A stretch of 64,000 nucleotides of DNA, from assembly GCF_040225985.1 (NCBI RefSeq), contig NZ_JBBPEU010000002.1, positions 611,595 through 675,594 on the forward strand. Direction: 5' to 3'. Positions 7,409 through 16,012 of this stretch are shown here, in pieces. The translations under genes were made by a program, and so were the position numbers. Source of the DNA: Shimia sp040225985 (GTDB lineage: Bacteria > Pseudomonadota > Alphaproteobacteria > Rhodobacterales > Rhodobacteraceae). The stretch's first letter is position 1, and each line of letters opens with the position of its first letter. The notes beneath the pieces are model-generated. The model saw only the letters and a program-made list of their open reading frames with translations, made no database searches and was not told the origin of the DNA.

Positions 7409-7855
7409 ATGTCTGCAACGACCACATATGCCAGTGTGATGCTGGCCGCAGGGATTGGTATCCCGGTGCTTGCGGCGCTGAATGCCGCCCTTGGACAACG
7501 GCTTGGCGCGCCAGTGGCGGCGGGCACGATCCTGTTTTGCGTGGCCCTGCTCTGCACGGTGGTCGTGCTGCTGCTGACCGGGGGCGCCACCCATCTGCAC
7601 AAGGCCGCAGACGCCCCGAAACACCTGTTTCTCGCCGGGGTCCTTGTGGCCTTTTATGTGCTGTCGATCACCTTTGTGGCGCCGAAGTTCGGGGTTGGGA
7701 ATGCAGTCTTTTTCGTATTGCTGGGGCAGTTGATATCGGCCGCAGCAATCGACCATTTCGGATTGTTCGGTGCGCAAATTTCACCGCTGTCCCTGACACG
7801 CGCGGGCGGGATCGGGCTGATGGCGGCGGGGGTCTGGCTGACCCAACAGGCATAA
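7409..7855 (+). CDS. YdcZ (DUF606)-family membrane protein
   Basis: A 148-residue protein with five hydrophobic segments of about 20 residues, matching the YdcZ/DUF606 group of small DMT-superfamily membrane proteins, which are half the length of ten-segment DMT exporters and may act as dimers. Conserved-type segments include AGIGIPVLAALNAALGQRLG near the N-terminus. It lies nine bases downstream of the thioesterase. The transported substrate is unknown. Confidence 0.75.
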   Translation: MSATTTYASVMLAAGIGIPVLAALNAALGQRLGAPVAAGTILFCVALLCTVVVLLLTGGATHLHKAADAPKHLFLAGVLVAFYVLSITFVAPKFGVGNAVFFVLLGQLISAAAIDHFGLFGAQISPLSLTRAGGIGLMAAGVWLTQQA

Positions 7856-7878
7856 GTGAAAACCGGAAAATTGTTCGA

Positions 7879-7918
7879 TTTGTACAAGCCTGCGAGGCTA
7901 GATGTCTGGTTTGTACAA
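7879..7918. repeat. Twin TTTGTACAA palindromic repeats
   Basis: TTTGTACAA occurs at 7879-7887 and again at 7910-7918, 31 bases apart start to start (about three helical turns), in the gap between two converging genes. Each core TTGTACAA is a perfect palindrome. The role is unknown. Confidence 0.45.
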
Positions 7919-7929
7919 AATTTTGCCTG

Positions 7930-8616
7930 TTATGTGACAGGGGTCAGTGCACCGTTTTCCATCCGCAACACCCGATCCATGCGCGCCGCTAGGTCAAGGT
8001 TGTGGGTCGCAATCAGCGCGGCCAGCCCGGTGTCCCGCACCAGCGACATCAGCGCGCCGAACACCTGATCCGAGGTGTCCGGGTCAAGGTTGCCCGTCGG
8101 TTCATCCGCCAGCAGCACGCGCGGCGCATTGGCCAGCGCCCGACAAAAGGCAACCCGCTGTTGTTCGCCCCCAGACAGCGCCGCCGGACGGTGATCGGCC
8201 CGCTCTCCCACGCCCACGCCTGTCAGCAAGCCTTGCGCGCGGGCCACGGCGTCGGCCCGTGCCGTGCCATTGGCCAACTGTGGCAGAACGATGTTTTCCA
8301 GCGCCGTGAATTCGGGCAGCAGATGGTGGAATTGATAGACAAAGCCCACGTCCTGCCGCCGCGCAATGGTGCGCCGCCGGTCGGATTTGCCGTCCAGCCG
8401 CGCGCCGCCGATTTCAACCGTGCCCGCATCGGGGGAATCCAGCAGCCCTGCAATATGCAAAAGCGTCGATTTCCCCGCGCCCGACGGCGCGACCAGCGCC
8501 ACGACCTCGCCCGCCTGCAGGGTCAGGTCGACCCCGCGCAGGACATTCACTTCGCTCGGCAACCCCTTGTTATAGCGCTTCTCTATCCCTTCAAGGCGCA
8601 ACACCACATCATTCAT
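7930..8616 (-). CDS. lolD: LolD, lipoprotein-release ABC ATPase
   Basis: The 228-residue ATPase of the LolCDE complex, which extracts outer-membrane lipoproteins from the inner membrane and hands them to LolA. Walker A is APSGAGKST (residues 43-51), the signature LSGGEQQR is 147-154, and Walker B LLADEP is 168-173, followed by the switch histidine in ATHNLD. The start overlaps the end of the upstream permease gene by eight bases, indicating translational coupling. Sequence and partner favour LolD over the related MacB/FtsE ATPases. Confidence 0.93.
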   Translation of the reverse strand: MNDVVLRLEGIEKRYNKGLPSEVNVLRGVDLTLQAGEVVALVAPSGAGKSTLLHIAGLLDSPDAGTVEIGGARLDGKSDRRRTIARRQDVGFVYQFHHLLPEFTALENIVLPQLANGTARADAVARAQGLLTGVGVGERADHRPAALSGGEQQRVAFCRALANAPRVLLADEPTGNLDPDTSDQVFGALMSLVRDTGLAALIATHNLDLAARMDRVLRMENGALTPVT

Positions 8617-9895
8617 ATCGCAACGCCTCGACCGGGTTCATGCGCGCCGCCCGACGCGCTGGAAAAATGGTGACAACGAAAGACAGCCCCAACGACAGGG
8701 CCACCGCGCTGAGCACATCCGCCGCCTCGAGCTTGGCCGGCAGGTGATAGATTCCACGGATCGACGGATCCCAGACCCCGCCCCCCATCGCCATGTTCAC
8801 GAAAGAAAAGATCGGGTCGATATAGATCGCGAACAGGCACCCGAGCGTCACCCCGAGCACCGTGCCAATCAGACCGGTGAAAGCCCCACAGATGAAAAAC
8901 ACCCGCAACACCGTGCCCTCGGTCAGCCCCATGGTGCGCAGGATGCCGATGTCGCGCCCCTTGTTCTTGACCAGCATGATCAGGCCCGACACGATGTTCA
9001 TCGCGGCGATGAGAACAAGGATCGACATGATGATGAACATCACGTTGTCCTCGACCTCGAGTGCGCGCAGGAACCCGCCCGACGCATCCCGCCACGTCCA
9101 GACCAGCGCCCGGTCTCCGGCAGCGCGGATCAGGTCAAGCACGATTTCGTCCACCGCCTCCGGCGTTTCAACCATCACTTCAATTTCATCCGCTACCCCC
9201 TCGCGTCCAAAGAAGTTCTGCGCTTCGGCAAAGGGCAGGTAGACGCGGGTATTGTCGATATCAAAGCGCCCCGCCGAGAAAATATAGACCACCTCGAAGG
9301 CGCTGATGCGGGGAGAGGTTCCAAAGGCGGTTTTCACCCCGTTGGGCGAAATGATCTTGATCCGGTCGCCCACCATCGCGCCAAGGCTCTGGGCGACGCC
9401 CGCTCCGATTGCGATGCCGTCATCAAATCGCTCCAGATCGCCACGCCCTGTCTCGGGGTCCGCAATCCGGGGCAGTTGTGAAAGGTTTTCGGCGCTCATG
9501 CCGAACACCTGCACGCCTGCATTGCGGCTGCGCAGGTTGGCCATGACCTGCCCTTTGATCAGCGGTGCCGCGCGGGTCACGCCGGGAACGGCGCGCAGGG
9601 CCGTGGCCATCTCGTCGTAATTGTCGATGGTGCGGGTCAGGCGCCCGGTCTCGTCCACCACACCGGATTGATACACTGTCACATGTGCGTTCGCCCCGAG
9701 GATCGTATCCACGAATTCGGCCCGGAACCCCGAGCGCACGGCCAGCGTCGCGATCAGGGCAAACACCGCCAGCGTGATCCCGATCAGGCTGATCCACGTC
9801 ATCACACTGACGCCGCCCTCGGCGCGGCGGGCGCGCAAATAGCGCCACGCGATCATCCATTCGAACGGGGCAAAAGGGGGAGGTGTGCCTGCCAT
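8609..9895 (-). CDS. lolC: LolC/LolE-family lipoprotein-releasing permease
   Basis: A 428-residue permease with one N-terminal transmembrane segment (about 28-50), a large periplasmic domain, and three C-terminal segments, the standard LolC/E topology. The N-terminal FEWMIAWRYLRARR motif and C-terminal PARRAARMNPVEALRYE are family hallmarks. Alphaproteobacteria commonly have a single LolC/E hybrid (sometimes called LolF), so it may form a homodimer with LolD. It overlaps lolD by eight bases. No second permease gene is adjacent. Confidence 0.9.
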   Translation of the reverse strand: MAGTPPPFAPFEWMIAWRYLRARRAEGGVSVMTWISLIGITLAVFALIATLAVRSGFRAEFVDTILGANAHVTVYQSGVVDETGRLTRTIDNYDEMATALRAVPGVTRAAPLIKGQVMANLRSRNAGVQVFGMSAENLSQLPRIADPETGRGDLERFDDGIAIGAGVAQSLGAMVGDRIKIISPNGVKTAFGTSPRISAFEVVYIFSAGRFDIDNTRVYLPFAEAQNFFGREGVADEIEVMVETPEAVDEIVLDLIRAAGDRALVWTWRDASGGFLRALEVEDNVMFIIMSILVLIAAMNIVSGLIMLVKNKGRDIGILRTMGLTEGTVLRVFFICGAFTGLIGTVLGVTLGCLFAIYIDPIFSFVNMAMGGGVWDPSIRGIYHLPAKLEAADVLSAVALSLGLSFVVTIFPARRAARMNPVEALRYE

Positions 9896-10064
9896 GACTG
9901 CTCCGGCTTGGTGTTTGCGGCCAACCTATTGGGCGGCGCTCAGAGGGTCAAGCAGCGCCGCGTGAGCAGGCGCGACGGCGGACTCACAGGAACGTGACAG
10001 TGTCGTGATGAACCAAATTTTGCCGCGCTTCGTAAAGACAGCATTCCAACGGAGGAGTAAACCA

Positions 10065-11885
10065 ATGCCAACCATCACCGACGTCGCCGTGGGCGACAGC
10101 AATTTTTCGATCCTCGTCTCGGCGCTGCAATATGTGGACAGCGCCCTACCGGGGTCGAACCTCGTCGCAACCCTGGCGGATGAAAGCGGATCCTTCACGG
10201 TCTTCGCCCCCACCAACGCGGCGTTTGGCCAACTGGCGGCGGATCTGGGATTCATGGGCGACACGTCGGATGCAGATGCCGTGACAACCTTTATCGTCGG
10301 CGCCCTACCCGCCGAAACGATTCGCGACGTGCTTCTTTATCACGTCGCGTCAGGCGCGCTGGACGCGGCGGCCGTGGCGCAGGCGGGCACCGTCATGCCG
10401 CTGGGCGGCGGGACGATCACCTTTGACAACCCGACCCTTGTCGACGCCGAGCCCGACCTGATCGACCCCTCGCTGATCGCCACTGACGTGATGGCCGACA
10501 ACGGCATCGTGCATGTGATTGACCGCGTGCTGCTGCCCGCGGACCTGCCCGGCAATGACGCACCTTCGATCGTCGAGATCGTCGCGGCGTCTGGCATGGC
10601 AGGCAGCTTTGACATGAACGGCAGCGACTTCGACATTCTGCATACGGCGGTGTCTGCCGCCGGTCTGGGCAGCGCGCTGGCCGACAGCAATGCCGACCTG
10701 ACCGTCTTTGCCCCGAATGACGACGCCTTCCTGTCGCTGGCGCAGACCCTCGGCTATGCCGGCATGGACGAGGCAGGCGCAACCGACGTGATCCTGCGCG
10801 CCCTGTCGCTGTTCAGCGGGGGCGGAGATCCCCTGCCCCTGCTGTCGCAGGTGCTTTTGTACCATGTCGCCGGAGAGTCGCTGCAAGCCAGCCAGGTGCT
10901 TTCGTCCGACATGATCACGACCCTGCAGTCGGGCATGCTGAGCGTGAACGGCGCCAGCCTTGGCGATGCCGACCCCGACCTGCCGGATCCGGGCATCATT
11001 GCCACCGACATTCAAGCCAGTAACGGTATCGTGCACGTGATCGATGGCGTGTTGATCCCGGCTGACCTTCTGGTCTCGGACGGATCAAATGACGTGGACT
11101 TGGTCTTTGGCGGGGACGAGGACAACGCCGTCAATCTGGGCGCGGACAATGACCTTGCCGATCTGGGCGGGGGCAACAACGTGCTGCTGGCGGGCGACGG
11201 GAATGATGTCGGCATGACTGGCGGCGGGGATGACCTGTTGCTGGGCCGCGAGGGCATGGACACGCTGCGCTCGGGCGACGGGGCCGACACGGTCGCGGGC
11301 GGAGATGGCGATGACATGATCTATTCCGGCAGCACGGAGGCGGACCTGCGCGACGTCATCTTTGGCGGGGCCGGCAATGACATGATCGACTCGGGCGCGG
11401 GCAATGACCTTGTCTATGGCGAAGCGGGCCATGACACCATCTTCGGCGGCTCCGGCTCGGACGAGCTGGTGGGCCAGGCCGGGGATGACTTCCTGACTGG
11501 CGGTTCGCTGTCGGATGCGCTGTTTGGCGGCGACGGGGACGACTTCCTGCACGGGGCCTGGGGCTTTGACCGCCTGAATGGCGGTGATGGGGCGGACCGG
11601 TTCTATCACACGGCCCATGCCGACCACGCCACCGACTGGATCCAGGACTTCTCGCATGCCGAGGGCGACTATCTCCAGTTCCAGCTTTCGGGCGTTACCG
11701 CGGACGATTTTGTCGTGCATTTCAACGACGCTGTGTCACCGGGTGGTCAAGCCGCAGGCAACGACGCGATCCAGGAAGCCTTTGTCGACTATAACGGTCA
11801 CATCCTGTTCGCGCTGGTTGATGGGGCCGACAACAGTTCGATCATGGTGCGCACGCAGGACGGCATGTTCGACCTGCTGGCCTGA
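10065..11885 (+). CDS. Secreted FAS1-RTX fusion protein
   Basis: A 606-residue protein with no N-terminal signal peptide. Residues about 5-165 and 165-335 are two fasciclin (FAS1) domains, each with the FTVFAPTNAAF-type and LLYHVASG/LLYHVAGE motifs and the closing NGIVHVIDRVLLP / NGIVHVIDGVLIP. From about 340 to 520 there are glycine/aspartate-rich RTX nonapeptides (GGxGxDxLx type) that bind calcium, followed by a C-terminal region typical of type I secretion substrates. The ATG at 10065 has GGAGGAG upstream. FAS1 domains are adhesive, so a role in surface attachment or biofilm is plausible. No type I exporter is in the window. Confidence 0.88.
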   Translation: MPTITDVAVGDSNFSILVSALQYVDSALPGSNLVATLADESGSFTVFAPTNAAFGQLAADLGFMGDTSDADAVTTFIVGALPAETIRDVLLYHVASGALDAAAVAQAGTVMPLGGGTITFDNPTLVDAEPDLIDPSLIATDVMADNGIVHVIDRVLLPADLPGNDAPSIVEIVAASGMAGSFDMNGSDFDILHTAVSAAGLGSALADSNADLTVFAPNDDAFLSLAQTLGYAGMDEAGATDVILRALSLFSGGGDPLPLLSQVLLYHVAGESLQASQVLSSDMITTLQSGMLSVNGASLGDADPDLPDPGIIATDIQASNGIVHVIDGVLIPADLLVSDGSNDVDLVFGGDEDNAVNLGADNDLADLGGGNNVLLAGDGNDVGMTGGGDDLLLGREGMDTLRSGDGADTVAGGDGDDMIYSGSTEADLRDVIFGGAGNDMIDSGAGNDLVYGEAGHDTIFGGSGSDELVGQAGDDFLTGGSLSDALFGGDGDDFLHGAWGFDRLNGGDGADRFYHTAHADHATDWIQDFSHAEGDYLQFQLSGVTADDFVVHFNDAVSPGGQAAGNDAIQEAFVDYNGHILFALVDGADNSSIMVRTQDGMFDLLA

Positions 11886-11908
11886 TCTGGTGCCAACACG
11901 ACAAATGA

Positions 11909-11940
11909 AAAGGGGCGCTTGCAGGCGCCCCTTCTTTTTC
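11909..11940 (+). terminator. Rho-independent terminator after FAS1-RTX gene
   Basis: Stem AGGGGCGC (11911-11918) and GCGCCCCT (11925-11932) with a six-base loop, extended by AA/TT pairs, followed by TTCTTTTTC. It lies 25 bases after the stop codon. Confidence 0.88.
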
Positions 11941-12034
11941 TTGGTCAAAATACCTCCGCCGTAGGCACACCGCAGGGCCCGAAGGGGCCTGCAAACCCTG
12001 CGCGCGCCACAGGCGCGCACAATCGGATCACGCC

Positions 12035-13387
12035 TTAAAGGCCGTGCACCCGATGGTTTTCGTAGATCGCGGCAATCTTGGCCACCGCCTGTTCGGGGGG
12101 CATCTCTTCGCTTTCACCTGTGCGGCGGCACGTCAGTTCCACAACCCCGTTCTTGAGGCCCCGGGGCCCTACGGTGATGCGCCAGGGCAGACCGATCAGA
12201 TCCATCGTGGCGAATTTGGCCCCGGCGCGTTCCTTGCGGTCGTCGTAAAGCGGCTCGAGGCCCAGCGCGGTCAGCGACTTGTACAGCGCCTCACAGGCGG
12301 CATCCGCCTCGCCGTCGCCTTGTTTCAGGTTCACGATCCCGCAATGGAACGGGGTCACACCCTCGGGCCAAATAATACCTTTGTCGTCATGGCTGGCCTC
12401 GATGATGGCCCCCAAAAGGCGCGACACGCCAATGCCGTGGCTGCCCATATGCACAGGCGTTTTCTTGCCGTCCGGCCCCTGCACCTCTGCCCCCAGCGCC
12501 TCGGAATATTTAGTGCCGAAATAGAAGATCTGGCCCACTTCGATGCCGCGGGCCACGCGGCGGCGTTCTTCGGGCACCTCGTTGAACAGGGCCTCGTCAT
12601 GGGTTTCGTCCGTGCGCGCGTATTTCGAGGTAAACTCTTCCAGCACGCCCGCGCATTGCTCAACGCTGTCATAGTCGATCTCGCGGTCACCAAAGCTGAG
12701 GTCAGTGACGGCGCTGTCATAGAAGACTTCGGATTCACCCGTGTCGGCCAGCACGAGGAATTCGTGGGTGTCATCCCCGCCGATGGGGCCGGAATCGGCC
12801 CGCATCGGAATGGCTTGCAGGCCCATGCGTTCGTAGGTGCGCAGATAGCTGACCAAGTGACGGTTATAGGCGTGCAGCGCATCTTCCTTGGTGAGGTCGA
12901 AGTTATAGCCGTCTTTCATATAGAATTCGCGGCCCCGCATCACGCCAAACCGCGGGCGGATCTCGTCGCGGAACTTCCACTGGATCTGGTAAAGCGTCAG
13001 CGGCAGGTCCTTGTAGGACGACACGTGGCTGCGGAAGATGTCCGTGACCATTTCCTCGGCGGTCGGCGTATAGAGCATGTCGCGGCCGTGACGGTCCTGC
13101 ATGCGCAGCATTTCCTGACCGTAATCGTCATAGCGACCGGATTCGCGCCAAAGGTCCGCGCCCTGCAGGATCGGCATCTGGATCGGGATATGACCGGCGC
13201 GCATCTGTTCTTCGTGCACGATGTTCTCGATCTTGCGCAGCACCTTGAAGCCCAGCGGCAGCCAGGAATAGATGCCGGCGGATTGCTGTTTGATCATGCC
13301 GGCGCGCAGCATGTAGCGGTGGCTGACGATCTGCGCCTCGGCAGGCGTTTCTTTCAGAACGGGCAGGAAATAGCGGGACAGGCGCAT
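12035..13387 (-). CDS. proS: Proline-tRNA ligase, short alphaproteobacterial type
   Basis: A class II aminoacyl-tRNA synthetase of 450 residues, charging tRNA-Pro. Class II motif 2 is seen around FRDEIRPRFGVMRGREFYMKD and motif 3 around GSHGIGVSRLLGAI, with the C-terminal anticodon-binding domain. At 450 residues it is much shorter than the about 570-residue Escherichia coli enzyme and lacks the inserted editing domain between motifs 2 and 3, as is usual in alphaproteobacteria. The ATG at 13387 (MRLSRYFLP) is preferred over an upstream start six codons earlier. Confidence 0.96.
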   Translation of the reverse strand: MRLSRYFLPVLKETPAEAQIVSHRYMLRAGMIKQQSAGIYSWLPLGFKVLRKIENIVHEEQMRAGHIPIQMPILQGADLWRESGRYDDYGQEMLRMQDRHGRDMLYTPTAEEMVTDIFRSHVSSYKDLPLTLYQIQWKFRDEIRPRFGVMRGREFYMKDGYNFDLTKEDALHAYNRHLVSYLRTYERMGLQAIPMRADSGPIGGDDTHEFLVLADTGESEVFYDSAVTDLSFGDREIDYDSVEQCAGVLEEFTSKYARTDETHDEALFNEVPEERRRVARGIEVGQIFYFGTKYSEALGAEVQGPDGKKTPVHMGSHGIGVSRLLGAIIEASHDDKGIIWPEGVTPFHCGIVNLKQGDGEADAACEALYKSLTALGLEPLYDDRKERAGAKFATMDLIGLPWRITVGPRGLKNGVVELTCRRTGESEEMPPEQAVAKIAAIYENHRVHGL

Positions 13388-13460
13388 TTTGGCTCTCTTC
13401 GGCAAAAAGGTCGGTGTTGGCCTTCCGTTTATGGCTTTGCGCGACGCCAGACAAGGGCGG

Positions 13461-13512
13461 ACAGGATTTTCTGGAAAATCCTGTGGCGGGCAGATTTTTA
13501 CGGGAAATCTGC
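13461..13512. repeat. Tandem perfect hairpins between proS and cupin gene
   Basis: ACAGGATTTT-CTGG-AAAATCCTGT (13461-13484) is a ten-base-pair perfect hairpin. It is followed directly by GCAGATTT-N7-AAATCTGC (13490-13512), a second perfect hairpin. Both lie downstream of the cupin stop (minus strand) and upstream of proS. They may act as a terminator or belong to a dispersed hairpin repeat family. Confidence 0.6.
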
Positions 13513-13517
13513 GCCCC

Positions 13518-14051
13518 TCATCCGTCCGGACGCATCAGCGCCTCGTAGTTTGCGTCGTCAAAGGGGATGGCCCGGCCCGTCTTTGGATCAAACAGGCTGC
13601 GGGTGACCGTGGTCAGGCGCCCGGTATAGACATGAATGCCGTTACAGGGCGTGGCGCTGGTGCAGGTCACCGCGTGAATCGCACTGGGGCCGATGGACAG
13701 GGCATCCCCTGCCCCCAGCACCACCTCGGCGCTTTTCTGCAACCCGCCATCCGGGGCGCGTTCGAAAAAGTCATTGCGTTCCTGCCCGCGGAACACGCCG
13801 ATCACCGCCGACATCTGGTGGTCATGGGGCGGCACGGTCATGCCGGGCGTGAAGTGGCAATACCAGATCGACACAGTGTCATCCTCGAACAGGATCAGAT
13901 CCTCGCCGAAATCGGGGATCGCGGCAGCCATCAGATCACTGTCGGACACGGCCTCGTCCATCAGGCGGCGCAGCGCCTTCGGGGCGTCCTCTTGCAGGGC
14001 GGCATGGCGCAACGCGTCGACGAACCCGTCCAGATCAAAGCTTTCATTCAT
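13518..14051 (-). CDS. Cupin-fold protein (cysteine dioxygenase-like)
   Basis: A 177-residue cytoplasmic protein with one cupin barrel. Metal-ligand-like residues are in the PPHDHQM segment, followed later by SIGPSAIHAVTC, which places a third histidine in the second cupin motif. The layout resembles the cysteine-dioxygenase-like group of small thiol dioxygenases, but the match is too general to name a substrate. It lies between proS and the divergently transcribed permease, separated from proS by two strong hairpins. Confidence 0.65.
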   Translation of the reverse strand: MNESFDLDGFVDALRHAALQEDAPKALRRLMDEAVSDSDLMAAAIPDFGEDLILFEDDTVSIWYCHFTPGMTVPPHDHQMSAVIGVFRGQERNDFFERAPDGGLQKSAEVVLGAGDALSIGPSAIHAVTCTSATPCNGIHVYTGRLTTVTRSLFDPKTGRAIPFDDANYEALMRPDG

Positions 14052-14189
14052 GGCGTTTCTCCCGCAAGTGACCGCTGGTTACGCAGGATCAGAGCACGGG
14101 CTGCGGCATCTGTCCATTCCCCTTGCATGACGCCGCCCCATGGGCAACAAGAGGAGGCAACAACCGGGCAGGACGCGGGAGACAGACGC

Positions 14190-15251
14190 ATGACCATCAA
14201 TCAACAGATGAAATACTGGGGCATTTTCGCCGTGGTCTTCGTGCTGTCGCTGTGGTTTCTCGGCGATATCATGTTGCCTTATGTGCTTGGCGGGGCGATT
14301 GCTTATTTCCTTGACCCGGTCGCCGACCGGCTGGAAGGGATGGGCCTGTCGCGGGTCATGTCGACAGTCATCATTACCCTGTTCTGGATCCTGATCTTTC
14401 TTGTCGGCACGCTGGCCGTATTGCCCGTACTGATCGAGCAGACCATTTCCCTGTTCAACATCATGCCCGAGCTGATGCGCGATCTGCGCAGTTTCATCTC
14501 GCAGCGTTTCCCCGATCTGCTGAACGAAAACTCGGTGATGCATCAGACCCTGTCTTCGATCGGCGACGTGGTAAAGGAAAAGGGTGGTGCGCTGCTGCAA
14601 GGCGTGCTGAGTTCGGCGGCGTCGCTGGTCAATGTGGTCATGCTGATGGTGATCGTGCCGGTGGTGGCGTTTTACCTGCTGCTGGACTGGGACAAGATGG
14701 TGGCGCGGGTCGACGACCTGTTGCCGCGCGAACATGCGCCGGTGGTCCGCCGGTTGGCCTCGGAGATCGACAAGACGCTGGCCTCGTTCGTGCGCGGCAT
14801 GGGATCCGTCTGTCTGATCCTTGGTACTTACTACGCCGTATCGCTGATGATGGTGGGGCTGAATTTCGGGCTGGCCGTGGGGTTCTTTGCCGGTGCGGTG
14901 ACCTTCATCCCCTATCTCGGGGCGCTGATCGGCGGGGTACTGGCGATCGGGCTGGGTCTGTTCCAGTTTTGGGGTGACTGGGTGTCGCTGGGCCTTGTCG
15001 CCGCTATCTTTGTGATTGGACAGGTGGCTGAGGGAAATTTCCTGACCCCCAAGCTGGTCGGCAATTCGGTCGGGTTGCATCCCGTCTGGCTGTTGTTCGC
15101 ACTGTCGGTGTTTGGCGCACTGTTCGGCTTTGTCGGGATGCTGGTCGCGGTGCCCGTGGCGGCGGTGCTGGGCGTGCTGGCGCGGTTCTTTATCGGGCAA
15201 TATACCCGGTCTTATCTTTACACCGGCGACCAGTCCCTGAGGGATGATTGA
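14190..15251 (+). CDS. AI-2E/PerM-family membrane protein
   Basis: A 353-residue inner-membrane protein of the AI-2E transporter/PerM family, with about seven or eight hydrophobic segments and the characteristic C-terminal signature EGNFLTPKLVGNSVGLHPVW. Members export varied small molecules or ions; the substrate is not predictable here. The ATG at 14190 has GGGAG eight bases upstream; an in-frame ATG at 14127 is possible but would add a polar leader. Its stop overlaps the start of the hda gene by eight bases, so they are co-translated. Confidence 0.85.
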   Translation: MTINQQMKYWGIFAVVFVLSLWFLGDIMLPYVLGGAIAYFLDPVADRLEGMGLSRVMSTVIITLFWILIFLVGTLAVLPVLIEQTISLFNIMPELMRDLRSFISQRFPDLLNENSVMHQTLSSIGDVVKEKGGALLQGVLSSAASLVNVVMLMVIVPVVAFYLLLDWDKMVARVDDLLPREHAPVVRRLASEIDKTLASFVRGMGSVCLILGTYYAVSLMMVGLNFGLAVGFFAGAVTFIPYLGALIGGVLAIGLGLFQFWGDWVSLGLVAAIFVIGQVAEGNFLTPKLVGNSVGLHPVWLLFALSVFGALFGFVGMLVAVPVAAVLGVLARFFIGQYTRSYLYTGDQSLRDD

Positions 15252-15927
15252 GGCCCCGGAAATGCCTGAACAACTCAGCCTGACCCTGCCCGTGCGCCCT
15301 GCATTGGGGCGCGATGATTTCTTTGTCAGCCCCGCCAATGTGATGGCCTTGGGGCTGATTGACGCCTGGCCCGGCTGGCCCGGGGGCAAATTGCTGCTGG
15401 TGGGCCCCAAAGGGTCGGGCAAGACCCATCTGGCCCATGTCTGGGCCGCCCAGAGCGGTGCGCGCGTGATCGCGGCGCGAGACCTTGCAGAGGCGGATGT
15501 GCCCAATCTGGCACAAGGCCCCGTCGCGGTGGAAAATGTGCCCGAGATCGTCGGCGACGGCGCGGCGCAGAAGGCGCTGTTCCATCTGCACAACCTGACG
15601 CTGGCCGAGGGGCACAGCCTGTTGCTGACAGGGGCAGGCGAACCGGCGCATTGGGGGCTTGACCTGCCCGACCTCAAAAGCCGGATGCAGGGCACGACCG
15701 TGGCCGCCCTGGAACAGCCCGACGACATGTTGCTCAGCGTCATCATGGCCAAGCAGTTCGCCGACCGCCAGTTGACGCCCCACCCCGACACGATCCCTTA
15801 TCTTGTCAAGAACATGGATCGGTCTTTCGAAAGCGCGCGCCGGATTGTCGAGGCGCTGGACCGCGCGTCGCTGGCCGAGCAACGTCCGATCACGCGGGCT
15901 CTGGCCAAGCGCGTTCTGGGGTTGTGA
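15244..15927 (+). CDS. hdaA: Hda/HdaA, DnaA-related regulator of replication initiation
   Basis: A 227-residue AAA+ protein related to the ATPase core of DnaA but lacking its DNA-binding domain. The Walker A motif is GPKGSGKTH near residue 54. The N-terminal PEQLSLTLP matches the clamp-binding QL[S/D]LP-type peptide of Hda, which lets it dock on the beta clamp and stimulate ATP hydrolysis by DnaA. The Walker B aspartate region is altered (VAVENVPE), common in short Hda proteins. Alternative start at 15262 (MPEQLSL). The genes perM-hda-ppk-ppx form a typical alphaproteobacterial neighbourhood. Confidence 0.88.
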   Translation: MIEAPEMPEQLSLTLPVRPALGRDDFFVSPANVMALGLIDAWPGWPGGKLLLVGPKGSGKTHLAHVWAAQSGARVIAARDLAEADVPNLAQGPVAVENVPEIVGDGAAQKALFHLHNLTLAEGHSLLLTGAGEPAHWGLDLPDLKSRMQGTTVAALEQPDDMLLSVIMAKQFADRQLTPHPDTIPYLVKNMDRSFESARRIVEALDRASLAEQRPITRALAKRVLGL

Positions 15928-16012
15928 ACTCAACCGTGGGCGGCTGGACTTCCTGAAAAAACAATCGGATACTGTCACCATCCTGTTACCCCCAGATGGC
16001 ATTTGGATTGGT

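Noticed and set aside
11098..11560. Short GGCGGxGAxGAC-like repeats
   Set aside because: They encode RTX nonapeptides in the FAS1-RTX protein and are not independent DNA repeats.
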